Assembly: GCF_005080745.1 (NCBI RefSeq)
Contig: NZ_CP033004.1
Location: forward strand, 75,241-139,240
Direction of reading: 5' to 3'
Length of the DNA stretch: 64,000 nucleotides
Source: Buchnera aphidicola (Melaphis rhois)
GTDB lineage: Bacteria; Pseudomonadota; Gammaproteobacteria; Enterobacterales; Enterobacteriaceae
A program made the translations under genes and the position numbers. Positions 39,143 to 49,203 of the stretch are shown piece after piece. Below the pieces are notes generated by a model. The model saw nothing but the letters and a program-made list of their open reading frames with translations, did not search any database and had not been told where the DNA came from. The first letter of the stretch is position 1, and each line of letters opens with the position of its first letter.

Positions 39143-40498
39143 TTATACTTTTTTTAAGATTGATGGTATGGATAGTATTCTATATAAGGTCATTAAAGAT
39201 GATGCGACTAATGCAATAAAAATTCCTATCCAAAATCCTGTTGCTCCCATTCTCGGAGTTATTATATCGGTTAGTGCTAATAGATAGCCAATAGGAAATC
39301 CAAGTATCCAATAAGATACACATGTAATGATAAAAATCATATTAGTATCTTTGTAACTTCTTAAAATTCCATTTCCTATAATTTGTAAAAAATCAAATAC
39401 TTGGTAACCTGCAGCAATAAGTATTATTTTTTGCGCATACTGTATGACATTATTATCTGAAGTGTATAAATGTATTATGTTATTGTGTAGAATGATTATT
39501 AGCATTGATATTGTAAGAGATAAAATTAGTCCTGTAGTTTGTGCTGATACGATAATATTAGAAATCTTTTTTAAGTTCTTTTTTCCTAAATAGAATCCAA
39601 TTCGAATACTAGTTGCAGTTCCTATTGACATTGGAAGAATAAAAATGAATGAACTAATACTTAAAATAATTTGATGCGCAACAATTTGATCGATATTTAA
39701 AGAAGCTATTAGTAATGTTATTAAAGTAAATAACATAACTTCAAAGAATAGTGATAATGCAATAGGCAGTCCTATTTTTATCAAGTTTAAAATAATTTTA
39801 AAATTTGGAAAATATTCGGATTTTTTTAGAAGAGTTGGATTGTGAATTAACGTATCATCTTTAGTGATTATTTGCATGGCAAAAAACATGAACCAATATA
39901 CTATAATTATTGAAAAAGCACATCCTATATTTTTGGAATTAAATGATAATAATTTTCTGTATATTAGGAAATAATTTATTATTATATTTAAAATTAATCC
40001 AATTAATCCTACTGTCATGGCGGGTTTAGGTTTTAAAAATCCTTCGCATTGATTTTGTATTACTTGAAAATATAGATATCCAGGAGTGCTCCACAACAAA
40101 ATTCTAATATAATCGATGCTTTTTTTTTCTATAATAGGATTAATGTTATTCATTATATTTATAATAAAATGAGAATTCCATAAAATAATCATGATTATAA
40201 TTGCAATACATGTAGCTAACCAATATGCATTGATAACTTGACATTTAATATTTTTAATTTTTCCTGATCCGTTCATATATGATATAATCGGTACTAATGA
40301 TAGCAGCAGCCCATGTCCGAACAAAATAATTGGATACCAGATGGATATTCCAATTGATATAGCAGCTATATCAGTACTATTTAAGGATCCAATCATGATA
40401 CTATTAATTAATCCTATACTCATTTGCGATATTTGAGCAAACATAATAGGAATAGTAATTTTTAACAATATTTTTATTTCTTTTAAATATTTTTTCAT
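39143..40498 (-). CDS. mdtK: MATE family multidrug/Na+ efflux pump (NorM/MdtK)
   Basis: 451-residue inner-membrane protein with about 12 membrane helices in two similar halves (E. coli MdtK 457). The N-terminus LLKITIPIMFAQISQMSIGL and the SFFEVMLFTL-type second half are typical of MATE transporters. The class exports cationic compounds by Na+ or H+ antiport. Retention of an efflux pump in an endosymbiont suggests a housekeeping substrate, which the sequence does not reveal. The neighbours tRNA-Val and ribE are as in E. coli. Confidence 0.93.
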   Translation of the reverse strand: MKKYLKEIKILLKITIPIMFAQISQMSIGLINSIMIGSLNSTDIAAISIGISIWYPIILFGHGLLLSLVPIISYMNGSGKIKNIKCQVINAYWLATCIAIIIMIILWNSHFIINIMNNINPIIEKKSIDYIRILLWSTPGYLYFQVIQNQCEGFLKPKPAMTVGLIGLILNIIINYFLIYRKLLSFNSKNIGCAFSIIIVYWFMFFAMQIITKDDTLIHNPTLLKKSEYFPNFKIILNLIKIGLPIALSLFFEVMLFTLITLLIASLNIDQIVAHQIILSISSFIFILPMSIGTATSIRIGFYLGKKNLKKISNIIVSAQTTGLILSLTISMLIIILHNNIIHLYTSDNNVIQYAQKIILIAAGYQVFDFLQIIGNGILRSYKDTNMIFIITCVSYWILGFPIGYLLALTDIITPRMGATGFWIGIFIALVASSLMTLYRILSIPSILKKV

Positions 40499-40694
40499 TT
40501 CTAACCTTTATAGTATAAGATTTTATCTTAGTAAAAAAATGAAATATTAATAAATAGATATTATATTATTTTATGTTTTTTGCTTCCAAAAATAGTGTTT
40601 CATTTTGTGTAAGTTTTATCATTTATTTTTAATTTCATTTAAATCAAAGTTAATATAATTTTATTATTAATTAATAAGAATTATTAGGTATTTT

Positions 40695-41309
40695 ATGTTT
40701 ACTGGAATTATTCAAGACGTTGCAAAAATAGTATGTATAAAGAAATGCAAAAACTTTTCTCAATGGACTATACAGTTATATAATATTGATATAAACACAT
40801 TGTTGTTAGGATCATCTATATCGTGCAATGGATGTTGTTTGACGGTGAAGAGTATTTATAATGATCACGTTAATGTAGATATTATACAAGAAACTTTAAA
40901 GTTAACTAGTTTAAAGAATTTTCATGAATCGCAATATATTAATATAGAAAGATCTGTCAAATTTGGAGAAGAAATTGGTGGACATTTAGTGTCTGGTCAT
41001 ATTATGACAACTGCAAAAATATGTGAAGTTATCATATGTGATGATCCAATTCGACAGTTGTGGATGAAATTAAATGATATTTCTTTTATGAAATACATAT
41101 TTTATAAAGGTTTTATATGTATTGATGGTATTAGCTTAACAATTGGAAATATTAAAAAAAATTTGTTTTGTGTATTTTTGATTCCTACAACAATATTAAA
41201 TACTACTATTGGTAGTAAAAGTATTGGAGATATAGTAAACATAGAAATAGATTATTTTACTAAACTTACTGTAGATAGCGTAGAGCAAGTGATATCGAAA
41301 GTTAAATAA
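40695..41309 (+). CDS. ribE: Riboflavin synthase, alpha chain
   Basis: Dismutates two 6,7-dimethyl-8-ribityllumazine molecules to riboflavin, a vitamin aphids get from the symbiont. The 204-residue product has the typical MFTGIIQ start and two similar lumazine-binding barrels: GSSISCNGCCLTV in the first, and GFICIDGISLTIG in the second half. GGHLVSGHI marks the linker. E. coli RibE (RibC) is 213 residues. No FMN riboswitch is visible upstream. A hairpin terminator lies directly over the stop. Confidence 0.96.
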   Translation: MFTGIIQDVAKIVCIKKCKNFSQWTIQLYNIDINTLLLGSSISCNGCCLTVKSIYNDHVNVDIIQETLKLTSLKNFHESQYINIERSVKFGEEIGGHLVSGHIMTTAKICEVIICDDPIRQLWMKLNDISFMKYIFYKGFICIDGISLTIGNIKKNLFCVFLIPTTILNTTIGSKSIGDIVNIEIDYFTKLTVDSVEQVISKVK

Positions 41310-41355
41310 ACAAGGTTACATTAACATATATAATACTAATGTGTTTATTTTTTTT
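41304..41355 (+). terminator. Candidate Rho-independent terminator after ribE
   Basis: AAATAAACA (41304-41312, covering the ribE stop) pairs with TGTTTATTT (41342-41350). An inner CATTA/TAATG stem is also present, followed by more T. Plausible terminator; the AT-only outer stem is weak. Confidence 0.45.
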
Positions 41356-41918
41356 AGTATGTTTTTTAATAGCATTTTAAAATATAATATAACTATAGAA
41401 TTAATATTTATTCGTAACATTATATAGAATTATCGAATATTAAACATTAAATTTACTTAACTAAACAATTAATATCTGCATAAATTAAGCAGATATAATT
41501 AATATTATAGTATACTTTTAATTATGTTACTTAATTTTCAAAATATTGTTTTATGTTGGTTGTTATCTAAAATTTTTGTAATAATGTACTTTAGGTAAAT
41601 ATTTTTATATTTTATTAATTTTATAATATTTAGCAATATCAAGTTAATACATAAGGTTAAGTAATTATTATGTATAGTTAATGTTTTCAGAAAAATATTT
41701 AATTTAGATTACGTTTTTAAATTTATTTTAAAATTTATATTTATTCCTAATTTGTATATTTACATCATAAAATAAATTAAATAACATTCAAATGTTCATA
41801 AAATATACATTCGACATTTATGTGATCTAGAACATATATTAAAATGTATTGTATTTTATTTAAATAGTTTTAAACATTTGAACTAATGAATAGTATTTAA
41901 ATGTAGGTATTGATTTGT
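41356..41918. other. Intergenic spacer ribE-rsxA
   Basis: About 560 bp of AT-rich sequence with no ORF or RNA gene recognised. It contains an isolated perfect hairpin at 41472-41496 (listed separately) and presumably the rsx promoter. Confidence 0.5.
41472..41496. other. Isolated 8-bp hairpin in the ribE-rsxA spacer
   Basis: ATATCTGC and GCAGATAT flank a 9-nt loop. No T-run follows directly on the plus strand. Function unknown; it could be a remnant or an operator-like site. Confidence 0.35.
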
Positions 41919-42497
41919 ATGAACTATTTTTCATTATTCTTAAGTAATATATTAGTCAATAATTTAGTGTTGATAAATTTTTTAGGATTATGTCCTTTTA
42001 TGGGGACTTCTAAAAAATTTAGTACTGCTATAGGTTTAGGCAGTGCTACTGTTTTTGTAATAACAATCATTTCTATCTTATCGTGGTTAGTAAATTATTA
42101 CATTTTAATTCCATTAAATTTAATATGTCTTAGAATTATGACTTATATGTTAATTATTTCAGTCAGTGTTCAAATAATTGAAATAGTCATAAGAACATTT
42201 AGCCCTATATTATATAGATTATTAGGCATATATTTACCATTAATTACTAGTAACTGTTCAGTATTAGCAATTCCTCTATTATGTTTAAATTTAAATTTTA
42301 ATTTTTTAGAATCTGTTGTATATGGTTTTAGTTCTTCTATTGGTTTTTTTTTAGTTTTAGTTGTTTTTTCTAGTATACGAGAACGTTTGCTATTATCTGA
42401 CATACCTTTTCCTTTTAAAGGAAATCCAATTGCATTAATTACTGCTAGTTTCATGTCTGTTGCTTTTATGGGTTTTAATGGATTAGTGAGAGTATGA
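41919..42497 (+). CDS. rsxA: Electron transport complex (Rnf/Rsx) subunit A
   Basis: Multi-helix inner-membrane subunit of the RNF-type complex that, in E. coli, keeps SoxR reduced and in other bacteria couples ferredoxin/NADH electron flow to ion transport. The product (192 residues, E. coli 193) has [18 protein letters not shown] near the N-terminus and [13 protein letters not shown] in mid-sequence. ATG 41919 is chosen over an in-frame TTG at 41910. The end overlaps rsxB as ATGA. Confidence 0.96.
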   Translation: MNYFSLFLSNILVNNLVLINFLGLCPFMGTSKKFSTAIGLGSATVFVITIISILSWLVNYYILIPLNLICLRIMTYMLIISVSVQIIEIVIRTFSPILYRLLGIYLPLITSNCSVLAIPLLCLNLNFNFLESVVYGFSSSIGFFLVLVVFSSIRERLLLSDIPFPFKGNPIALITASFMSVAFMGFNGLVRV

Positions 42498-43018
42498 TTT
42501 TTTTTGTATGTAATGCTATATTTTTTTTTAGTTTTTTAAGTATTTCTTTAGGATACTTGATGAATTATGTTATATGTAAATGTCATATAGATTATGATCC
42601 AATAGTAGATAAAATTGATGAATTATTACCTCAAACACAATGTGCTCAGTGCAATTACCCTGGATGTCGTGCATATGCTAATGCGATTGTAAATAATAAT
42701 GAAAGGATAGATAAGTGTATTCCTGGTGGTAATGAAGTAGTGTTACGAATGGCAAATGTATTAAACAATGATGAATTAAAATATAATAATCTAGGTTCTT
42801 CGGAAGATAGTTTTTATAAAATAGTTTTTATTGACGAGAAAAATTGTGTTGGTTGTTCAAAATGTAGGTTAATTTGTCCTGTAGATGCTATAGTTGGATC
42901 ATATAATTTTATGCATACAGTTCTTTCAGACATGTGTACTGGTTGCAATTTATGTGTATCATTATGTCCTACTAATTGCATAAAAGAAAAAAAAGTGTTT
43001 TATGATTGTATTAATTAA
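42494..43018 (+). CDS. rsxB: Electron transport complex (Rnf/Rsx) subunit B, iron-sulfur protein
   Basis: 174-residue ferredoxin-like subunit. It has an N-terminal membrane anchor (about 1-24), a 4Fe-4S Fer4_7-type cluster CAQCNYPGC, and two classical 4Fe-4S motifs: [12 protein letters not shown] and [12 protein letters not shown]. All cluster cysteines are kept. E. coli RsxB is 192 residues, so the C-terminus is somewhat shorter. It overlaps rsxA by 4 bp and rsxC by 17 bp. Confidence 0.96.
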   Translation: MIFFVCNAIFFFSFLSISLGYLMNYVICKCHIDYDPIVDKIDELLPQTQCAQCNYPGCRAYANAIVNNNERIDKCIPGGNEVVLRMANVLNNDELKYNNLGSSEDSFYKIVFIDEKNCVGCSKCRLICPVDAIVGSYNFMHTVLSDMCTGCNLCVSLCPTNCIKEKKVFYDCIN

Positions 43019-44660
43019 CTTTTTAAATAAGTTTTTATACCAGTGTAGCAATATTTTTACAAATTTTATTAAAATGTGTTCATGTTTTGTGAATAGAAAA
43101 ATTTTTTATAGAGAAAAACATAGATTTTATGGAGGAATTGACTTCGTTTCTATGAAAATAAATCGTTCTTCTTCTAAGTTTCATAATATAGTTCTTCCAA
43201 AAAATTTTTTTATTTTGATAGATGATGTTATTACCTTAAAAAATAAAATTGTAGTTAACGTAGGACAGTTAGTATTACGTGGTCAGATTTTAGCATTGGG
43301 GGATAATAATATAGCTCCTGTACATTCTCCTACTTCAGGATTAATTATTGCAATTGTTAAAAAAAAATTTAGTTTTTTTTCAAAAAAATATTTTAGTATA
43401 ATTAATATAAAAACTGATGGAAAAGATAATTGTATAAATTTTCATTCATTTAATAATTATAAATGTTTTAGTACAAGTAAAATTATTCAATTAATTTATA
43501 ATTCTGGTATTATTGGATTAGGAGGAGCAGGATTTTTATCTTCTAAAAAATTAAAACTTGCTATAAAAAAAGCGCATACTTTAGTCATAAACGCTGTTGA
43601 AAGTGAGCCATATATAACATCCGATGATTGTTTAGTTCAACATTTTGCTAAAGAGATTATTGAAGGATGTAAAATTATTACATGGATTTTAAAAATTAAA
43701 TGTGTTTTGATTGTTTTAGAAGATGGTAAACACAAAGCATATATTAAGCTAAAAAAAGAACTAAAATTATTTTCTAATTTTTCAATACGTCAAATTAAAA
43801 AAAAATATCCTTCTGGTAGTAGTAAACAATTAATACAGATATTATTTAATAAAGAAATTCCATATGGAAAACATTCAATTGATTTAGGAATTGTTATATT
43901 TAATGTTTCTACTGTATTTTCGATTAAACGGGCTGTTATAAATGGCGAACCTCTTATTGAAAGAATAGTAACTATTTCTGATAGTGAGTTATTATATCAA
44001 AAAAATGTCCTAATACGGATAGGTACACCTATTAGTCATGTATTGTCTGAATGTAATATTAATATCCACAATAGTACTGTTATTATAGGAGGTCCAATAA
44101 CTGGAAGAATAGTTAATGATTTAAGTTTTTCGATTTTAAAAACTAATAGTAGTATTTTATGTACAAAATTAAATTTTATGAGTAATAAATTAGAAGGTCC
44201 ATGTATTCGTTGTACAGAATGTTCTAGATTATGTCCTATTCGTTTATTACCAGAGCAATTGTATTTTTATAGCAAAGTTTCTGACCACAAAAAATCTCAA
44301 GAGTACCATATTAATGAGTGTATTGAATGTGGAATTTGTGAGCAAGTATGTCCTAGTAATATTCCACTTATAACGTATTTTAAAAAAGAACAATCAAAAT
44401 TGAATAAGATAAAATTTAAAGAAAATATGTCTAAAAGATTTAAAAAGTTATTTTTATCTCGTCAATCTAGATTATACCATTCAGATTTGATTCATAAAAA
44501 TATTGTGAATTCTAACAGTCCTTTAGATGAACAATGTAACAATAGTATTATTATTAATAACAATATTGAACGTATTACCATACAAAAGTCTAATTATTTT
44601 AGAAAAATAGAATTGAAAGCTGCAATAAGTAGAGCTAAACTTAAAAAAGATATGAAATAA
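43002..44660 (+). CDS. rsxC: Electron transport complex (Rnf/Rsx) subunit C
   Basis: NADH/FMN-binding peripheral subunit. The 552-residue product shows GIIGLGGAGFLSSKK, NAVESEPYITSDD, YPSGSSKQLIQ and two 4Fe-4S motifs, CIRCTECSRLCP and CIECGICEQVCP. In E. coli the protein is 740 residues because of Ala/Lys/Glu-rich C-terminal repeats; here only one repeat-like unit remains (AAISRAKLKK). The first 24 residues do not match E. coli, so ATG 43074 is an alternative start. An A9 run at 43359-43367 is in frame. Confidence 0.94.
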   Translation: MIVLINFLNKFLYQCSNIFTNFIKMCSCFVNRKIFYREKHRFYGGIDFVSMKINRSSSKFHNIVLPKNFFILIDDVITLKNKIVVNVGQLVLRGQILALGDNNIAPVHSPTSGLIIAIVKKKFSFFSKKYFSIINIKTDGKDNCINFHSFNNYKCFSTSKIIQLIYNSGIIGLGGAGFLSSKKLKLAIKKAHTLVINAVESEPYITSDDCLVQHFAKEIIEGCKIITWILKIKCVLIVLEDGKHKAYIKLKKELKLFSNFSIRQIKKKYPSGSSKQLIQILFNKEIPYGKHSIDLGIVIFNVSTVFSIKRAVINGEPLIERIVTISDSELLYQKNVLIRIGTPISHVLSECNINIHNSTVIIGGPITGRIVNDLSFSILKTNSSILCTKLNFMSNKLEGPCIRCTECSRLCPIRLLPEQLYFYSKVSDHKKSQEYHINECIECGICEQVCPSNIPLITYFKKEQSKLNKIKFKENMSKRFKKLFLSRQSRLYHSDLIHKNIVNSNSPLDEQCNNSIIINNNIERITIQKSNYFRKIELKAAISRAKLKKDMK

Positions 44661-44723
44661 TTATTTTAATTAAAGTAGTGTTATTATATATCTTATATGA
44701 ATTAATTTATTGAAGACAAAATT

Positions 44724-45785
44724 ATGGATTATCGATATACAAAAATTAGCAATATATATTTTTGTAGAAGTACTAATGATATAATGATATTAGTAATAAT
44801 AGCTATTATTCCTAGTATAATAATGGAATGTTATTATTTTACAATAGCAGTATTAATACAAATATTTTTGTCTATTACTGCATCTGTTATATTCGAGATC
44901 ATTGTTTTAAAATTGAGAAAAAAAAATTTATATGCAAGTTTGTTTGATGTTTCTCCAGTATTAACCGGCATTTTGTTAGGACTAAGTTTGCCAGCTTTTT
45001 CACCGTGGTGGTTATCTATTATAGGTTCATTTTTTTCTATCATAGTAGCCAAACAGTTATATGGAGGATTAGGAAATAATATATTTAACCCATCTATGTC
45101 AGGATATGCAATATTATTGGTATCATTTCCTATTTTAATGACTAATTGGTCTTTTCAAAACAACTTAGAATTTGTTAGTAAATTAAGTATTAAAGATATC
45201 ATATCAATTATTTTTTTTACTAATTTAAACGACTATTATAAAGTGATTTCACAGTTGTATGAAATTTCTCATTTTATTACTCAAGCTACGCCTTTAGAGC
45301 AGATAAGAATGCAAAATAAATGTATAATTACAAATGTTTTGCCTTGTACATTTCTTATGGAAAATATTTCTTTTTATCGACATTGGATATGGATTAACTT
45401 TACTTTTTTTTTAGGAGGTGTTTTTTTATTAATCAATAAAATTATTTGTTGGAGAATTTCGTTTAGTATATTATTTTCTATATTATTTTGTTGTTTACTA
45501 GATTTTTTCTATTTTCAATATGCAGATGTTTTTCCATTAACTCAATTATTTTTAGGCAGTACTATGATTACAGCATTTTTTATTGCTACGGATCCTGTTA
45601 CTACTTCAATTACTAAAATGGGACGCATAATATTCGGAAGTTTTATTGGAATATTCATTTGGATAATTCGAATGTTTGGTGGATATCCTGATGCTATTTC
45701 GTTTTCTGTATTACTTGCTAATTCTTTTGTTCCATTAATAGATTATTATACTCAACCTCGTATTTATGGTAAATCGACGAAATAG
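44724..45785 (+). CDS. rsxD: Electron transport complex (Rnf/Rsx) subunit D
   Basis: Integral membrane flavoprotein subunit with several helices. The 353-residue product (E. coli 352) has LTGILLGLSLPAFSPWW and AKQLYGGLGNNIFNPSMSGY. The region binding covalent FMN is in STMITAFFIATDPVTTS. The start is ATG 44724 after a 63-bp gap from rsxC. It ends 2 bp before rsxG. Confidence 0.96.
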   Translation: MDYRYTKISNIYFCRSTNDIMILVIIAIIPSIIMECYYFTIAVLIQIFLSITASVIFEIIVLKLRKKNLYASLFDVSPVLTGILLGLSLPAFSPWWLSIIGSFFSIIVAKQLYGGLGNNIFNPSMSGYAILLVSFPILMTNWSFQNNLEFVSKLSIKDIISIIFFTNLNDYYKVISQLYEISHFITQATPLEQIRMQNKCIITNVLPCTFLMENISFYRHWIWINFTFFLGGVFLLINKIICWRISFSILFSILFCCLLDFFYFQYADVFPLTQLFLGSTMITAFFIATDPVTTSITKMGRIIFGSFIGIFIWIIRMFGGYPDAISFSVLLANSFVPLIDYYTQPRIYGKSTK

Positions 45786-45787
45786 TT

Positions 45788-46417
45788 ATGTTAAAACAAA
45801 ATAATTCAATCATTTTTACGTTATTTTTTGTCTCTATTATTACAGCAAGCAGCGTAATTTTAGTTTATTTATCAACTAAAACTAGGATCAATTTGCAACA
45901 AGAAAATTATCAACAAAAAATGTTAGATATTATTTTTCCTAAAAGAATATTTGAAAAAGTAAAAACCTCTTGTTTTGTTATAAATAATAAATTATTAGGA
46001 GACGATAAAAATCATCGATTTTGGACAGTAAAAAAAGATAATAAGTTACAAGCTTTAATCTTTGAAACAATTGCTCCAGATGGATATTCTGGCAATATAA
46101 AAATGATTATATCTTTAAATTTACATAGTACAATTTTAGGCATACGTATTTTGAATCATCATGAGACTCCTGGATTAGGTGATAAAATTGATATTCATAT
46201 TTCTAATTGGATTACTAAATTTTCAGGTATAACAGTTTCAGGATTAAACGACACTCATTTTTCATTAAAAAAATATGGAGGTGATATTGATCAATTTACA
46301 GGAGCAACTATTACTCCATTAGCAGTAATTAACGCAATTAAGAGAACTGTTAGTTTACAACAGATGTTAGTATCTAAACACTTGCGTTTTAAACATTGTG
46401 GTTTATATCATGAGTAA
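45788..46417 (+). CDS. rsxG: Electron transport complex (Rnf/Rsx) subunit G
   Basis: Periplasm-facing flavoprotein with one N-terminal helix (about 9-29). The FMN-carrying Thr lies in the FTGATITPLAV motif, and the domain also shows HHETPGLGDKID and APDGYSG. The 209 residues equal the family length (E. coli 206). It overlaps rsxE by 8 bp. Confidence 0.96.
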   Translation: MLKQNNSIIFTLFFVSIITASSVILVYLSTKTRINLQQENYQQKMLDIIFPKRIFEKVKTSCFVINNKLLGDDKNHRFWTVKKDNKLQALIFETIAPDGYSGNIKMIISLNLHSTILGIRILNHHETPGLGDKIDIHISNWITKFSGITVSGLNDTHFSLKKYGGDIDQFTGATITPLAVINAIKRTVSLQQMLVSKHLRFKHCGLYHE

Positions 46418-47111
46418 ATTTTTTAAAATTTTAAATTATGGAATATGGACAAAAAATTCATCATTAGTACAATTACTAGGATTGTGTCCTATCTTAGCAG
46501 TAACTACAAATGTTACTAACGCGTTAGGTTTAGGTGTAGTCACAACACTAGTATTAGTTTTTACTAACGTAATAATATCAATTTTTAGATTTTTTATACC
46601 TAAAAACATTAGAATTCCAATTTATATGATGATTATTAGTGCTATCGTTAGCTGCTTTGATATGTTAATAAATGCGTATTCGCTAAATTTATATCGATCT
46701 TTAGGTGTTTTTATTCCTTTAATTATTACTAATTGTGTTATATGTGGAAGAGCTGATTTTATTGCTATAAATAATTCTGTATGGATTGCATTTTTAGACG
46801 CACTTTTTATAGGATTGGGATCTGATTTAGTTATATTTTTAGTCGGATCAATTAGAGAAATTATAGGAAGTGGAACCTTGTTCTTCGGCATTGAAAATTT
46901 ATTAGGGCCCTGGTCTCATGTGCTTTATATTAAAATAATTAATATAAACTATGCAATGTTATTTTTTTTATATCCTGCCGGAGCATTTATGATTTTAGGA
47001 TTTATTCTTGCTGGAAAAAATTTTATAGATACAAAAAATAGTTTAAATGATTGTGATGCATGTTTAACTAGTTCGTTATTACGTCAAGGAAAAAATAAAG
47101 ACATTGAGTAA
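46410..47111 (+). CDS. rsxE: Electron transport complex (Rnf/Rsx) subunit E
   Basis: Membrane subunit paralogous to RsxA. It has NSSLVQLLGLCPILAVTTN near the N-terminus and SLGVFIPLIITNC at mid-protein, mirroring RsxA. ATG 46410 matches the usual N-terminus; the open frame extends to a GTG at 46398. About 233 residues, normal length. All six rsx subunits are present in E. coli order, so the complex is probably functional. The end overlaps the nth start. Confidence 0.96.
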   Translation: MSKFFKILNYGIWTKNSSLVQLLGLCPILAVTTNVTNALGLGVVTTLVLVFTNVIISIFRFFIPKNIRIPIYMMIISAIVSCFDMLINAYSLNLYRSLGVFIPLIITNCVICGRADFIAINNSVWIAFLDALFIGLGSDLVIFLVGSIREIIGSGTLFFGIENLLGPWSHVLYIKIININYAMLFFLYPAGAFMILGFILAGKNFIDTKNSLNDCDACLTSSLLRQGKNKDIE

Positions 47112-47736
47112 TGATAAACTTAATAAAATTTTATTGCTTTTTTCTAAAGTTAATCCTAAACCGAAAATGGAGTTAAAATTTTCATCGGATTTTGAATTAT
47201 TAATTTCAGTAATATTATCAGCACAGTCTACTGATCGTATGGTAAATAAAGTCACTAAAAGTTTATATGGTATTGCTAATACGCCTGTATCTATTTTATC
47301 TATGGGATTACATAGTTTAAGGGAAAAAATAAAACAATTAGGTTTATTTAATAAAAAATCTGTTAATATTATCAATACTTGTATTATTTTGATAAATAAG
47401 TATCAAGGACGAGTACCTAATAACATGACTGATTTACAGTCTCTACCTGGAGTAGGAAGAAAAACTGCTAATGTAATTTTAAATTGTATTTTTAATAAAA
47501 ATGTGATTGCAGTTGATACTCATGTATTTAGAGTATGTAATAGAATAGGAATTATACAAGAAAAGACAGTATTTGATGCAGAAATGAGATTACTTAAGAT
47601 AGTTCCAGAAAGTTTTAAGTTATATTTTCATAATTGGTTTGTTTTACATGGCCGTTACGTTTGCAGTTCTAAATTACCAAAGTGTTCTATATGTTTGATT
47701 TCTCATTTATGTAAATTTAAACATAAACGAATGTAG
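47104..47736 (+). CDS. nth: Endonuclease III
   Basis: Bifunctional glycosylase/AP lyase for oxidised pyrimidines. The 210-residue product (E. coli 211) has the helix-hairpin-helix with catalytic Lys, LPGVGRKTANVILN, and the catalytic Asp in AVDTHVFRV. The C-terminal 4Fe-4S ligands are four Cys in VCSSKLPKCSICLISHLC. The start is TTG 47104 inside the end of rsxE, with the matching N-terminus SNDKLNKIL. Co-transcription with rsx is conserved from E. coli. Confidence 0.95.
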   Translation: MSNDKLNKILLLFSKVNPKPKMELKFSSDFELLISVILSAQSTDRMVNKVTKSLYGIANTPVSILSMGLHSLREKIKQLGLFNKKSVNIINTCIILINKYQGRVPNNMTDLQSLPGVGRKTANVILNCIFNKNVIAVDTHVFRVCNRIGIIQEKTVFDAEMRLLKIVPESFKLYFHNWFVLHGRYVCSSKLPKCSICLISHLCKFKHKRM

Positions 47737-47873
47737 TCAGAGACTTTTTTGTATTTTTAACTGATTGTATTGATGTATTTAAATTGATATTTAAGACTAT
47801 CGGTTCTTTAAAATATTACATATGATAAGGTTAAAATAAGTTAGTATTATATATTTAATACAAGGATATTTTC

Positions 47874-49145
47874 ATGCATAAATTTGATTTAATTAATGAA
47901 TTTAAAACTAGAGATTTAATAGCACAAGTTACTAACGAAGAGAAATTAATATATAAAATTAATAACGGTAATGTTTCTTTATACTGTGGTTTTGATGTCA
48001 CTGCAGACAGTTTACATATAGGGCATATTTTGCCATTATTATGTTTAAAAAGATTTCAGGATGCTGGTCATAAGCCGATTGTATTAATAGGTGGAGCTAC
48101 TAGTTTAATTGGTGATCCGAGTTTTAAAATTTCTGAGAGACAATTGAACTCTATAGAATTAATTGACGCTTGGAAAGAATCTATTTCTAATCAAATTTCT
48201 CTCTTTTTAGATTTTAATTTAAATTTTAATAGTGCAATGATTGTTAACAATTATGAGTGGTTTGAAAATTTATCTTTATTACAATTTTTATGTACTATAG
48301 GAAAACATTTTTCTGTTAACAAGATGATTAATAGAGATGCTGTTAAAAAACGAATTATTCGAACGGACACTGGAATTTCGTTTACAGAATTTTCTTATAA
48401 TTTATTACAAGCATATGATTTTTATGTTCTATACAAAAAATATAAAGTTATTTTGCAAATTGGAGGGTCAGACCAATGGGGAAATATTACATCGGGAATT
48501 AATTTAATTCGCAGATTTTATTCAGATGAAACATTTGGTTTAACGTTGCCATTATTAACTCAGAAAAATGGCGTTAAATTTGGAAAAACGGAAAAAAATA
48601 CGATATGGTTGGATAAAAATAAAACTAGTTCTTACAAATTTTATCAGTATTGGGTTAATATATCTGATTTTGACGTGTGTAGATTTTTAAAGTTTTTTAC
48701 TGTTTTGAGTATATTAGAAATAAATGCGATAGCATCTGTTAACTCAAGTTTAGAACTTAATAAATCGAAACTTTTTTTAGCAGAGTATCTTACTAAGATG
48801 GTACATGGAGAAAACGCATTAAAAGCAGCTAAACGTATTTCATCATGTTTATTTTATGGTGATGTATTTAGTATGAAGGAATCTGATTTTTTTCAATTAG
48901 AGCAAGATGGTATACCTTCAATAAAAATATCAGGTTTTCTGAGTTTGAAGCAGTTATTAGTTGATTCTCATTTAGCATCATCTCGTACTCAAGCTAGACA
49001 TATGATAGAATCGAATTCTGTCACCATTAATAGTATAAAACAAAATAACGAAATGTATGTTCTTTCGAATAATGATGTTATTTTTAATAAATATACACTA
49101 TTATCTCGAGGGAAAAAAACTTTTTGTCTAATACACTGGATATAA
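47874..49145 (+). CDS. tyrS: Tyrosyl-tRNA synthetase
   Basis: Class I synthetase for tRNA-Tyr. The 423-residue product (E. coli 424) has the HIGH motif SLHIGHILPL, the Tyr-binding YNLLQAYDF and GGSDQWGNI. The KMSKS equivalent is KFGKTEKN, and a C-terminal S4-like RNA-binding domain (SSRTQARHMIESNSVTIN) is present. AAGGATAT precedes ATG 47874. No truncation. Confidence 0.97.
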   Translation: MHKFDLINEFKTRDLIAQVTNEEKLIYKINNGNVSLYCGFDVTADSLHIGHILPLLCLKRFQDAGHKPIVLIGGATSLIGDPSFKISERQLNSIELIDAWKESISNQISLFLDFNLNFNSAMIVNNYEWFENLSLLQFLCTIGKHFSVNKMINRDAVKKRIIRTDTGISFTEFSYNLLQAYDFYVLYKKYKVILQIGGSDQWGNITSGINLIRRFYSDETFGLTLPLLTQKNGVKFGKTEKNTIWLDKNKTSSYKFYQYWVNISDFDVCRFLKFFTVLSILEINAIASVNSSLELNKSKLFLAEYLTKMVHGENALKAAKRISSCLFYGDVFSMKESDFFQLEQDGIPSIKISGFLSLKQLLVDSHLASSRTQARHMIESNSVTINSIKQNNEMYVLSNNDVIFNKYTLLSRGKKTFCLIHWI

Positions 49146-49203
49146 TTAATTTTTGAAAAAATTTTTTTACTATAAATTAAATATTTTGAATAAATAGTTA
49201 TAT

